From Ceriagrion tenellum (Eukaryota > Arthropoda > Insecta > Odonata > Coenagrionidae), in the NCBI GenBank assembly GCA_963169105.1, contig OY720633.1:142954700-143018699 (forward strand): a stretch of 64,000 nucleotides of DNA, written 5' to 3'. The position numbers and the translations under genes are program-made. Of this stretch, positions 53,301 through 58,109 are shown piece after piece; position 1 is the stretch's first letter, and every line of letters starts with the position of its first letter. The notes under the pieces are model-generated. The model saw only the letters and a list, made by a program, of their open reading frames with translations, was not told the DNA's origin and did no database searches.

Positions 53301-53830
53301 ACAAAGGACTCACGGCAATATATTGCTAGGCATTTTTAACTAGACCCGGATTGGCGATAATTATCTAGGTTGGTTCTATTATTCTATGCAATATTACTCT
53401 AGAAGCACGATGTAAGTAGCATAGTATTTACCGTAAGCACTGACTATAGGAAACATTCTCGGCATTTTAATAACATAAATATGAACGTGCTCAAAATGAA
53501 TTAAATATTCTTGACATAAACATCTACAGAAAAATCACAGGCAACAGAAAATGTCGCGTCAAAAACAATGCCACGATAACATGACGTTGTTTACATTTTC
53601 GATGCAATGGTGTCACGAAGGAATAATCACAAAAACGATTCTTCATGGCCTATTTGAGGTGATTAGAAGATTTCACACCCGCATGACCCTTTTGGAGTCC
53701 CATAAAATAAAAGGAATTCCCAGTTAGGACAAATGTTCGCCAGTCAGGATCCACCGATATTCATTCCACAACTCTGCTCCCATTACAATAGTATTTACGC
53801 ACTTCACTCACCACTTTCTTCACTAGCCAT
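11198..53830 (-). CDS. Rel: Relish-type NF-kB precursor (RHD, ankyrin repeats, death domain), 21 exons
   Basis: NF-kB class I (p100/p105/Relish) transcription factor. The family is held in the cytoplasm by its own ankyrin half; after immune signalling the Rel half enters the nucleus and activates antimicrobial genes. CDS (complement join): 53812..53830, 52626..52837, 50199..50371, 49973..50114, 48253..48394, 47485..47589, 46911..47022, 46694..46815, 45317..45400, 35519..35719, 30307..30369, 29571..29630, 26833..27037, 23397..23511, 21537..21777, 19251..19423, 18125..18238, 17439..17564, 13923..13974, 12951..13111, 11198..11302. All introns are GT-AG and all phases match, giving 908 codons plus TAA. 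Domains: Rel homology about 34-230, IPT about 232-340, GRKRLR at about 344, linker 350-530, ankyrin repeats about 540-760, acidic region 762-803, death domain about 822-905. The start is the first ATG upstream of the RHD in frame through a 19-nt coding exon. Drosophila Relish lacks a recognisable death domain; vertebrate p100/p105 have one. Exon joins are read by eye. Confidence 0.93.
11726..12517. mobile_element. hAT-type MITE, old copy (Relish intron 20)
   Basis: Starts TAGAGATGGTCAGATCGGAT and ends GATCCTGACCATATCACTA, imperfect inverted termini of the TAGNGATGGTC type, with GGATCC-rich subterminal sequence at the left. Same terminus type as the MITE at 34446, different interior. The flanking 8 bp match poorly, so boundaries are approximate. 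Confidence 0.5.
12951..13111 (-). CDS. Rel: Relish exon 20: death domain, first part
   Basis: Residues 821-874. ISSILDTSGKWRDLASILDF then SPSRALLNYAD: the W-R-x-L-A core and the SP..LL helix are typical of the p100/p105 death domain. Acceptor TTTTGACAG, donor GTAAGT, phase 0 out. Confidence 0.9.
13276..13566. mobile_element. TTAA-flanked MITE, piggyBac-like (Relish intron 19)
   Basis: 291 bp between TTAA at 13272-13275 and 13567-13570. Inverted ends CCCTTTGCGTGCC and GGGCACACAAAGG. TTAA duplication and CCCTTTG-type ends are typical of piggyBac-related MITEs. Contains the perfect 18-bp palindrome GGAGTGCAATTGCACTCC just inside the left end. Confidence 0.75.
13923..13974 (-). CDS. Rel: Relish exon 19
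   Basis: Residues 804-820, VKEPEEIPAAVREHDEP. 52 nt between GTTTTAG and GTATGG, phase 0 in, 1 out. Short acidic link to the death domain. Confidence 0.78.
15560..16100. other. GC/CpG-richer block in Relish intron 18
   Basis: Locally higher GC with many CG dinucleotides (TCTCGCCTTCGCTGTCTGCG and following) in an AT-rich intron. Open frames on both strands here are short and unrelated to known families. Could be a transposon promoter/UTR; unassigned. Confidence 0.35.
16340..16510 (+). repeat. Polypurine tract
   Basis: About 170 nt dominated by A and G (GGAAAGGAAGGGGAGAGGAA, then GGGGGGGAAAGGGGGGGAAA) on the plus strand. Adjoins the 3' side of the Penelope-like fragment, as the G-rich tract at 5342 does for the other copy. 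Confidence 0.5.
16510..17310 (-). mobile_element. Second Penelope-like fragment (Relish intron 18)
   Basis: Minus-strand pieces: FGSLMYISTKHKGRELLELL (about 17275-17215), KFSVSFNNPAKLGKL (about 16900), and the GIY-YIG-type YRLKCQDCKRIYIG (about 16800-16760) followed by AKHLYGFNHCSNFDVDILHY and KGPKVDFEKFEIVDS. Several stops and frameshifts. Diverged from the copy at 5290-6360, so a different Penelope lineage. Confidence 0.72.
17439..17564 (-). CDS. Rel: Relish exon 18: acidic PEST-like segment
   Basis: Residues 762-803. SNSGDEDEDDDDSELPSSQQ: Asp/Glu/Ser-rich, probably disordered, of the kind that carries phosphorylation and turnover signals in this family. Phase 0 in and out; donor GTTAGT. 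Confidence 0.84.
17896..18031. repeat. Intronic repeat, copy 1 (intron 17)
   Basis: About 135 bp, roughly 85% identical and same orientation as 19005-19139; the last 50 bp (from TAGTTTAAAGACTTAACATC through TCTAGTGATTTTTAC) are identical. Confidence 0.8.
18125..18238 (-). CDS. Rel: Relish exon 17: last ankyrin repeat
   Basis: Residues 724-761. IDADYCNRRGVNALKLVKVI is a divergent capping repeat. Flanked by TTATTTGCAG and GTGAGT, phase 0 in and out. The intron after it and the intron after exon 16 share a 135-bp repeat. Confidence 0.88.
19005..19139. repeat. Intronic repeat, copy 2 (intron 16)
   Basis: Partner of 17896-18031. Each copy lies about 95-110 bp past the 3' end of an ankyrin exon (16 and 17). 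No terminal repeats seen. Confidence 0.8.
19251..19423 (-). CDS. Rel: Relish exon 16: ankyrin repeats
   Basis: Residues 666-723. LTPLHLAVECGDVEAVRSLL then GGCSALHMALVADNIQIT: two ankyrin repeats. Acceptor TAATTTCAG, donor GTAAGT, phase 0 out. Confidence 0.94.
19424..21536. other. Relish intron 15, nothing recognised
   Basis: 2.1 kb between ankyrin exons. An open frame at 20476-20688 (minus) looks protein-like but does not fit the splice phase of exon 15. No transposon signature seen. Confidence 0.45.
21537..21777 (-). CDS. Rel: Relish exon 15: ankyrin repeats
   Basis: Residues 586-665. TPLHLAVAHNDAEKVKLLLQ then AGANPGVKDIKGNNAFHIAV, two canonical helix-turn-helix ankyrin units, followed by a longer insert. 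Donor GTTAGC, phase 1 out. Confidence 0.94.
22160..22290 (+). repeat. tRNA-derived SINE-like fragment (intron 14)
   Basis: B box GAGGTTCGATTCCCGG with an A-box-like stretch about 35 nt upstream (TATAGCTGTGCATCTGG). No complete cloverleaf. Confidence 0.4.
23397..23511 (-). CDS. Rel: Relish exon 14: ankyrin repeat
   Basis: Residues 547-585. MILHLLVAHQPCLLLKRILV then YNLLEYLDSTNDLLQ, an IkB-like ankyrin repeat continuing directly into TPLHLAV of exon 15. Acceptor CACTCAG, donor GTGAGA, phase 0 out. Confidence 0.89.
24162..24233 (-). tRNA. tRNA-like sequence, anticodon loop CTGGAAA (GGA)
   Basis: 72 nt that fold as a cloverleaf: D stem GCTT/AAGC, anticodon stem CTCGG/TCGAG, T arm CCGGG-TTCGAAT-CCCGG. 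Anticodon GGA would read Ser, but the long variable arm of real tRNA-Ser is absent and the acceptor stem has a C-A mismatch. Best read as the head of the SINE, not a functional tRNA gene. Confidence 0.45.
24628..24699 (+). tRNA. tRNA-like sequence, degenerate
   Basis: Inverted partner of 24162-24233. T arm and D arm intact; the anticodon loop is CGGGAAA (U33 lost) and the acceptor stem has two mismatches. SINE head or pseudogene. Confidence 0.4.
26833..27037 (-). CDS. Rel: Relish exon 13: lead-in to ankyrin region
   Basis: Residues 479-546. Lys-rich start (HHPKASKPQKKSHS), then NEHIKFPGRKTAKYPF and an amphipathic helix IVDLSLNKDVLEKILE leading into the first ankyrin unit. Acceptor TTTTCCAG, donor GTGAGT, phase 2 out. 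Confidence 0.85.
27038..29570. other. Relish intron 12, nothing recognised
   Basis: 2.5 kb, AT-rich with poly-A/T runs. No repeat ends, RNA gene or transposon protein recognised. Confidence 0.45.
29571..29630 (-). CDS. Rel: Relish exon 12: linker
   Basis: Residues 459-478, MPHNTFDNDLAVDCAVLPTT. 20 codons between TTATTCCAG and GTAAG, phase 1 in and out. No domain recognised. Confidence 0.76.
30307..30369 (-). CDS. Rel: Relish exon 11: linker
   Basis: Residues 438-458, EGLDSLEHGLAMDDVRAYIS. 21 codons between TTTATTTAG and GTAAGT, phase 1 in and out. No domain; included because phase and splice signals fit. Confidence 0.78.
31755..35085 (-). mobile_element. CR1-like LINE, decayed (Relish intron 10)
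   Basis: Minus strand, same sense as Relish, interrupted by a hAT MITE at 34446-35009. Endonuclease pieces: SDSEVFPAGY (about 35020), DDGVFLAVKSYLNST (34400), VIIIGGDFNLPAINW (34190). RT pieces: PQDWKIANVTPIFNKGNRRD and NYWPITLTSLLCKILEHIV, SQHGFRKSRSCKTQL, FLDFKKAFDKV, INDLSS...FADDTIIY (about 32600). C-terminal: ERCYFALVSPHHEYVVSIWD. The C-terminal KALVRPHLEYAxxVWDP-type block is typical of CR1-group LINEs. Many frameshifts; 5' truncated. The 3' end carries a short ATGTAGATG-type tail. Confidence 0.87.
34446..35009. mobile_element. hAT-type MITE inside the CR1 LINE
   Basis: 564 bp with inverted ends TAGGGATGGTC / TAGGGATGGGC and a perfect 8-bp target duplication GATTTAAT (34438-34445, 35010-35017). 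8-bp duplication plus TAGGGATG ends point to hAT. Subterminal GGATC-rich repeats at both ends. It splits the LINE endonuclease, so it inserted later. Confidence 0.9.
35519..35719 (-). CDS. Rel: Relish exon 10: linker
   Basis: Residues 371-437. No fold recognised; Ser-rich (PSSSNIPHHSF) and acidic (SLTDIEKLIGEDSALE). Bounded by CTTACAG and GTAAGT, 67 codons, phase 1 in and out. This is the region in which Relish precursors are cleaved. Confidence 0.82.
36430..38265 (+). mobile_element. Second LINE, RT and C-terminus (Relish intron 9)
   Basis: Plus strand, antisense to Relish. RT blocks in order: DISEKEVTTAVRILKNGKAA, DGISSEMLKCG, CNNYWAISLLSIPGKVFSKI, CAFVDLEKAYDRV (37055), NRGVKQGCIMSPWLFNVFMH, LLYVDDAV (37365), LKVNACKTKVVVF, DFVYLGKIYAKDG. 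C-terminal PTLLYGSETW and RWFGHVERMDESRITK. One in-frame stop (37032), a one-base frameshift just after YVDD and a further stop (37870) kill it. 5' truncated; the 3' end has GTATGTATGCATGTATG. Different family from the CR1-like copy; clade not assigned. Confidence 0.88.
40437..41756. mobile_element. 1.3-kb block with ACGCTCC-phased inverted ends, nested in hAT
   Basis: Starts AGGTGCATTCCAGTGAACGCTCC followed by 10-bp-phased ACGCTCC/CTCCCAAAC motifs to about 40560; ends (inverted) with GGAGCGTGGAGCGTTTCTCA then ACCT. Interior has no protein homology I recognise. The start resembles that of the block at 4491. Probably a non-autonomous DNA transposon; no target duplication identified. Confidence 0.5.
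41917..42860 (+). pseudogene. hAT transposase, C-terminal part
   Basis: Exon-like pieces: FGKIDSLTSCQWKHIECLVE and LEPVDELVKLFSG (41925-42018); DEYVSVSSIVPAIDGL (42100-42150), with a GGTGAG donor-like and TTTCAG acceptor-like site between them; then the hAT dimerisation domain NPLSWWKIRGRNYKIMRIRA, KYLTIPGSETTSERVFSAAE (42650-42775). LSWW...KYLxIPxxxxxSERVFSxA is diagnostic for the hAT superfamily. Stops at about 42295, 42397 and 42792 and loss of the N-terminal zinc finger show it is non-functional. Confidence 0.85.
45317..45400 (-). CDS. Rel: Relish exon 9: nuclear-localisation motif
   Basis: Residues 343-370. VGRKRLRTQISE directly follows the IPT domain, where p50 has its QRKRQK nuclear-localisation signal. 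Phase 1 in and out. Confidence 0.87.
45401..46693. other. Relish intron 8, nothing recognised
   Basis: 1.3 kb, AT-rich; no transposon ends or RNA gene recognised. Confidence 0.45.
46694..46815 (-). CDS. Rel: Relish exon 8: end of IPT domain
   Basis: Residues 302-342. RTPRYRDVNIEHPVDVFLQL then SDKDTSEPIRFTYKP is the invariant end of the RHD. Acceptor TTCTTCAG, donor GTGTGT. Confidence 0.94.
46911..47022 (-). CDS. Rel: Relish exon 7: IPT domain
   Basis: Residues 265-301. Reads NIQIRFFELDEEDNEIWEDF then FTELDVHHQYAVVF, the dimerisation-domain core. Phase 1 in, 2 out, donor GTAAAT. Confidence 0.93.
47485..47589 (-). CDS. Rel: Relish exon 6: RHD-IPT junction
   Basis: Residues 230-264. ELKICRIDKHVSSCLGGEDV is the start of the C-terminal RHD (IPT) domain, matching LKIVRMDRTAGCVTGGEE-type sequences. 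Phase 1 in and out. Confidence 0.93.
48253..48394 (-). CDS. Rel: Relish exon 5: end of N-terminal RHD
   Basis: Residues 183-229. Contains AEAKVMNLNIVSLCFEALYE, equivalent to the MDLNVVRLCFQAFL-like strand of other Rel proteins. Donor GTAAGC, phase 1 out. Confidence 0.92.
48395..49972. other. Relish intron 4, nothing recognised
   Basis: 1.6 kb between RHD exons; no repeat or RNA gene recognised. Confidence 0.45.
49973..50114 (-). CDS. Rel: Relish exon 4: RHD
   Basis: Residues 135-182. Begins FQGMGIVHTARKHV, the conserved segment aligned with NLGILHVTKKK of p50, then a Lys/Arg-rich insert. Acceptor TTTCTAG, donor GTAATG, phase 0 out. Confidence 0.92.
50199..50371 (-). CDS. Rel: Relish exon 3: RHD
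   Basis: Residues 78-135. Opens LLNYHGGPVIIRCSLV, the strand after TYPTVK in all Rel proteins, and ends HNDYTAV. Donor GTTAGT in phase 2; the only donor here that gives the correct frame in exon 4. Confidence 0.9.
51227..51526. mobile_element. hAT-type MITE (Relish intron 2)
   Basis: 300 bp with inverted ends CAGTGGCTCCCAAACTTTG...CACAGAGCCCTT and CAGCATTTCACAAACTATGC...GGAGCCCTTG. CAGTGGTTCCCAAACTTT-type ends are widespread in animal hAT MITEs. The flanking octamers no longer match. Confidence 0.68.
52626..52837 (-). CDS. Rel: Relish exon 2: start of Rel homology domain
   Basis: Residues 7-77. Acceptor TTATCAG, donor GTAAGA, ends in phase 0. Contains the DNA-contact loop FRFRYKSEMMGTHG (46-59) and ends TYPTVK. 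Ser-52 stands where Dorsal and p50 have the redox-sensitive Cys (RFRYxCEG); the KSEM version is typical of Relish proteins. Confidence 0.93.
52838..53811. other. Relish intron 1, nothing recognised
   Basis: About 1 kb separating the 19-nt coding exon from the RHD; no enhancer-type cluster or repeat recognised. Confidence 0.45.
53812..53830 (-). CDS. Rel: Relish exon 1 (coding part)
   Basis: Only 19 coding nt: ATG and residues MASEES plus one base, followed by donor GTGAGT. Joined to exon 2 it reads on into the RHD without a stop. The 5' UTR upstream is undefined. Confidence 0.8.
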
Positions 53831-54229
53831 TCTTGGGGAATAAGAACTGGACATGGGAGGGCTGGAAACACTTGATGAATCCCCCATTGATTCAACCGAA
53901 GGCGGCCAAGTTCTGCCATCAACAGGTGTCAAAAAATTCATCGCACCTACTTAAGGCAACAAGCGATTTATTACAATCCAATCGAAATCGAAACAACTTG
54001 AAATTTATCTCTAAATATAATTCCCTTTAAAGGCTAACCTATGCAACAACTGTCACCAAATACACTTTCACACTCCCTAGAATTACTGCATTCGGATATT
54101 GCACAGATTAAAGTCATTGTAGGTCAACACAATCAATAACAAATGTTTACAAACAAAATACAGACTGAGCTGAGAAATAACGAGCAGTCTATAACCGAAA
54201 GAATCTCATATGCAACTGTACCTTAATTC

Positions 54230-54430
54230 CCACGGATGTCGGCTGAACGCAGTCCCCAAAACTCAGTACTTCCCCGAGTTATTTACGCACGATAGTTGAT
54301 TTTTTTCAGGGGCTGACCTCATCGAATACGTCACCGTGCGAGACGTCACTTTGGAGGCGGGGCTTAGCCGGGTGGCGGTTAGTTAAAAACGCGGTGATTC
54401 GCGCCATAATCGCGGTTCACTCTTATATTC
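54230..54430 (-). promoter_or_regulatory. Probable Relish promoter, CpG-rich
   Basis: A CpG- and GC-rich island in otherwise AT-rich DNA, 400-600 bp upstream of the start codon. It contains a CRE-like GACGTCAC (54341 region), a GC box GGAGGCGGGGC and several GCG/CGC groups. No clear TATA box. No good kB site was found. Promoter assignment rests on position and composition only. Confidence 0.4.
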
Positions 54431-55440
54431 AATCTGAGAGTTCACTATTGGGAGTAAAGTGATAAAACGGATTTATAATCCAAAAATAATTTAATAAGAA
54501 AATATCGTATGCTTTAATAATTAAATAGAATCTACTAGTTACTGTAAAGAGATGGAAACTGTCGTAAATATATCTTGAAAAAATTATCAAATTGTACATG
54601 TTTTTGTTAAAAAAATACATGAAAAATTAAATTTTTCTGCCGATAAGGAGGCGGAGTAAAGTAAGAGGTAAAGGGAACCTGCCAAACCCGCAGTCACGAG
54701 TTCGAATAGCGCCTACGTATGGTTTCCGCCTCTCAGAGCACGTGTGTGTGGTTGTGGGTGTTATCTGTTACAATGCCTAGAGAAGGCCGTTGAAGCTGTT
54801 TTAGAATGGTTGAAAATGAACACAAAAAGTAATGAGTCATTTGTATCATTACGATAAGCGATTAATGTGTTGTTGATGGGGACCGATCGCAGTGAAAAAG
54901 ACCTTGATAAACGCCGCGGTTATTTCAACTTTAAGGCTGCTGATTCGAATCCCGCCTGGAGTGAGAATGTCATATTAGCCTTAGAATTAAGGTCTTAGAT
55001 TTCAGATTTCATTAGACATCAGAAAGCGACGCACTCCCTCGTCCTACTCTTCTTTTTTTGTGGTCCCTCTTTCCTTTGAATTCGCTCATTTTGAGTCAGT
55101 TTCTCACCAGAAGTTGCGCCTCTTTGAGCGCGTGAGTGAGTGTTTTGTTAAGTTCTTGAGAGCTTGCTTGTCCTTGGCGCGGAATATATCTTCCGTAAAC
55201 ATTTACAGATATTGTGCTTTGTAATCATAAGCCTGGAATCCTTATCGGGGCCCCTTCCGCCCTGTGAGGGATCCCATTGTAGGGTTCAGTGTGTGTGTGC
55301 CCAGTGGTTGCTAACTGGCGAGAAATTAATTTCCCCGGAAAAACCACCACAAGTTTTACCAGGTTTAATCTGTTCCAACTAGTGCCTTTGGCGTGTGGAG
55401 CTAATTTTAAGTTGTATCACCACCACTGGAGATGTTTCTT
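54431..55440. other. Upstream flank, no gene recognised
   Basis: Contains two isolated B-box-like stretches (GAGTTCGAATAGCGCC near 54700, GATTCGAATCCCGCC near 54944) without visible cloverleafs, and a GC-richer part at 55020-55390 with no coding resemblance. Confidence 0.4.
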
Positions 55441-55446
55441 TCACTT

Positions 55447-55718
55447 CATCTACATCTAAATACTACCCCGCGAGCCGCCGCATGGGCGTTTGGCAGGGGG
55501 TAATAGGTCACCAGCCGTGTAAAGATGTAAATATTTTTGGAGGTGAAATGGCGACATGTATTATGGGAGTGCATTTAGAGGAGCTCAGTTTTTATTGTGG
55601 TCGCTTATTATGCGCGGAAAGAACGAGTTTTTGTACCTATCTGTTCGGCAGAGTATCTCTTATTTTAGGTATCGTATCTGTTAGATCAAGAAATGTAGTG
55701 AGGCGTCATGATAATATT
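55447..55718 (-). mobile_element. 5'-truncated CR1-like LINE copy (3' end only)
   Basis: About 80% identical to the 3' end of the LINE at 31755-32010 in the same orientation, sharing CTACCCCGC, GGCAGGGGGT, TTTGTACCTATCTGTT and GAAATGTAGTGAGG. Confidence 0.85.
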
Positions 55719-55872
55719 ACTTAAGAGGACGAAGAGCACAACTTTCATAGATTTTCAAAAGTATGTTGTCCTGGATAGAAGGCTGTAATATGTAAAAAAA
55801 ATTCATAATTTTGGCGAATATAAAATCACTTTGCGTAAATTTTTGAAAGTTTTGATAATTTCCTTAATTTTT

Positions 55873-56019
55873 TAGTAAATCAAACTTTGTGCCTTCCACA
55901 GTTTTATTATAAAGAGTACAACTAGTTTCAGCAGTTACGCCATCATCTGATGCGTAACTGCCGAAACTAGTTGTACTCTTTATAATAAAACTGAGGAGGA
56001 CACGAAGTTTGATTTACTA
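55873..56019. repeat. 147-bp palindrome with hammerhead-like core at the centre
   Basis: Two 69-bp arms with only a few mismatches, both containing AGTTTTATTATAAAGAGTAC and ACTAGTTTC, centred at 55946. Outward from the centre each arm reads GCGTAACTGCYGAAACTAG. CTGATG at 55947-55952 is followed by CGTAACTGCCGAAAC, resembling the CUGANGA...GAAAC core of the hammerhead ribozymes found in Penelope-like element termini. Confidence 0.75.
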
Positions 56020-56544
56020 CAATGTCGACCTTCCACCTATTGAAATCTTCAACTTTTGAATCTGTCCTTAATTATAACGTGCCAGTCCGAGGTTTGATTC
56101 GATTCTTGCAACTAATATCACGTACTCCTAGTTTTACAATACTGGGCTCGTTACATCAGAGCACGTTTTACCTCTAGAAAACTGCGGTAAGAATACCACA
56201 TATAATTACATCTGGAAGGCCTGAGGGCGATGATTTTTTCTAGCACTCTTTATTGTGACCGGAATGGATTGAAAGTTGAATTCATTAAGGTAATCCCAGG
56301 GAATCATTATATGTGAATTGAAAGTTATATCGCACAAGTAATCATAGCATATTTTTCATAATATTAGTTCACTAAAATATTTTAATTTGAGGAATAAGGA
56401 GTTTGGTTGGTCTGTTTTATTTTTTACTAGCTGGGGTACCCAGATTCGCTCAGGGAGTTGATATGAAATTGTGTGGTAGTTGGAATAGAAGGGTAACCTT
56501 TAAAATAAAAGTGGTAAAGAAATTATTGAAAACATATTCTATTT

Positions 56545-57388
56545 ACAGTACTTGTTTATAAACAACATTTTTCATTTTGTTTTCCGGGTTATATATGTAC
56601 AAATTTTTCGAATTTCCTACTCGAGAGCAAACTGCGAATAGATGACCGTGAGAGAAGCAGGGGTCTTTGAGGTTGATGCCTCAATGTTTTAAAGTTTGTC
56701 CTTGCGCTTTGTTAATTGCAAAACTATAGGCTAATTTGATTGGAAATTGTAGTCTTTTAAATTGGAATGGCAGCTGCCATTCCAATTTTTGGGCCAACTA
56801 GTTCAGTGGAGATCAGTGGTATTCTGGGGATAAATACTGTGTGTCCTTTGTCCTTTCCAGTCAGAAGTTCGGCTTCGATGATGTTATTCAATAGCCGTTT
56901 GACGATCATCCTTGCTCCATTACACAGTTTTGGTGAGTTGAGATTTCTGAGTAGTATGGTCGGAGATCCAATTTTCAGTCCAAGGCAGTATAATGGCATT
57001 CCTGGTACTTGCAAAGAGTTTAGAAATTCTGTAGAGAAGTTGACATTTTCATCAACGTTTACCATCGTGTCGATCGATTTGTACATTCTCTCTTCACGGG
57101 GAATTTTCTTTTGAATATTAAAGTTGATATCGTCGACAATATTATTTTTTGTTGCCGAAATTGCCCTTTGAAATAGCCGCTCTAGATTGGTATAGTTGTG
57201 AACAATGTTTGGATAAATTTGGTCGATGAGTTCGTTTTCAGTAGCGGCTATGTTGCAGAAATCACTGTTGAGTTCAATGAGGCCGGTCGTCTGGTCAGTA
57301 GGATATGTGCCTTCGCCTATTTGTAAAAGTTTTTGAGAAATAAGTGCTGTTGTTTCGTCTTCCTATATTTCAAATCTCATATTTTTTT
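56545..57388 (-). pseudogene. Helitron helicase, C-terminal remnant
   Basis: Pif1-family helicase end: NMRFEI (57380), QKLLQIGEGTYP (57335), FCNIAATENELIDQIYPNIV, then FLNSLQVPGMPLYCLGLKIG and ILLRNLNSPKLCNGARMIVK, HTVFIPRIPLIS, and after a disturbed stretch FKRLQFPIKLAYSFAINKAQ and GHLFAVCSRVGNSKNLYIY. INKAQGQT and the CSRV motif are helicase motifs V and VI. One stop in TLKH-stop-GINL and a palindrome-associated scramble at 56759-56788. Confidence 0.85.
56759..56788. repeat. 30-bp perfect palindrome in the Helitron helicase
   Basis: AAATTGGAATGGCAG followed by its exact reverse complement, no spacer. It sits where the helicase reading frame shifts between IGMAAAIPI and the FKRLQFP segment. 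Confidence 0.9.
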
Positions 57389-57710
57389 AGTCGCAGTATT
57401 TGTATGTGTGGGCAGCGATGTGATTTTTTTTAAACATGCATTGATCTCGTCAACTTTTGATTAACAAATACATTAAGTACACTTTAGACTTTACACGCTT
57501 TCACACTTAAGTTTCAATTTTATATTCAGTCACTGTATCACTTTGACTACTCACACTTCACTGTTTGTTTTTATTCATTCACTGCACTACTTTGGAATGT
57601 TCACTTTTTTCGGTTCTTCCCTTCGTCACTGATAAGAAACTGACGTTTGAACCCACGACGGATCTTGCTTTATGTACCCCTAACAATGGGTAGCCCCACT
57701 CATACCAAAA

Positions 57711-57920
57711 ATGCTTCGAATGGTCCACAATGTTCCAGAATATTCCACAACATTCGAGTGTGTTCTGGAATGTTCCACAATGATCTGGGATGTTCCGGGA
57801 TGTTTTCGAACGTTCCAGACTATTCCCGAACATTCCAGAACATCCCGGAACATTCTGGAATGTTATGGAATGCTCTCGAATACTCTCGAATGTTCTGGAC
57901 TGTTCTAGAAATTTCTAGAG
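57711..57920. promoter_or_regulatory. 21 x 10-bp TTCnnGAA array (heat-shock-element-like)
   Basis: Twenty-one consecutive 10-bp units with no indel, consensus nnTTCnnGAA. Thirteen of 21 TTC and 12 of 21 GAA half-sites are exact; best stretch TTCCCGAACATTCCAGAA (57823-57840). Alternating nTTCnnGAAn units are the binding site of heat-shock factor (HSF), which needs three. Whether it is bound or active cannot be told from sequence; as a minisatellite it could be coincidental. Confidence 0.75.
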
Positions 57921-58109
57921 GGCGAAACTTCCAGCCCTTATATCTTCAAAAGCACGCCCTTCAGGTAAAAATGGGAACCTTCTTCATGGATAGGGGATAG
58001 AGGGCTACCACAACATATAACTCCCTTGATCGTACCGGGACTCGTTTCTGAGTTTTCGCGGCACGCACATTGTACACTTACTTTTATAATATATATTGGT
58101 ATTGATTTG

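Larger units (their letters stand above)
56427..58105 (-). mobile_element. Helitron, internally deleted, carrying a TTC/GAA array
   Basis: Minus strand. The 3' end has a short hairpin CTGGGTACCCCAG followed by CTAG (56427-56430), the CTRR terminus of Helitrons, next to T. Coding remnant is the C-terminal helicase. The 5' side (about 57930-58105) has AAGTAAGTGTACAATGTGCG and CGCGAAAACTCAGAAACGAG, which I associate with arthropod Helitron 5' ends; the exact TC start is not identified. The Rep/HUH domain is missing, so this is a non-autonomous derivative. Contains the array at 57711-57920. Confidence 0.72.

Noticed and set aside
54241..54300. kB site in the Relish promoter (GGGGAAGTAC, GGGGACTGCG)
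   Set aside because: Neither fits GGGRNWYYCC; the 3' half-sites are wrong.
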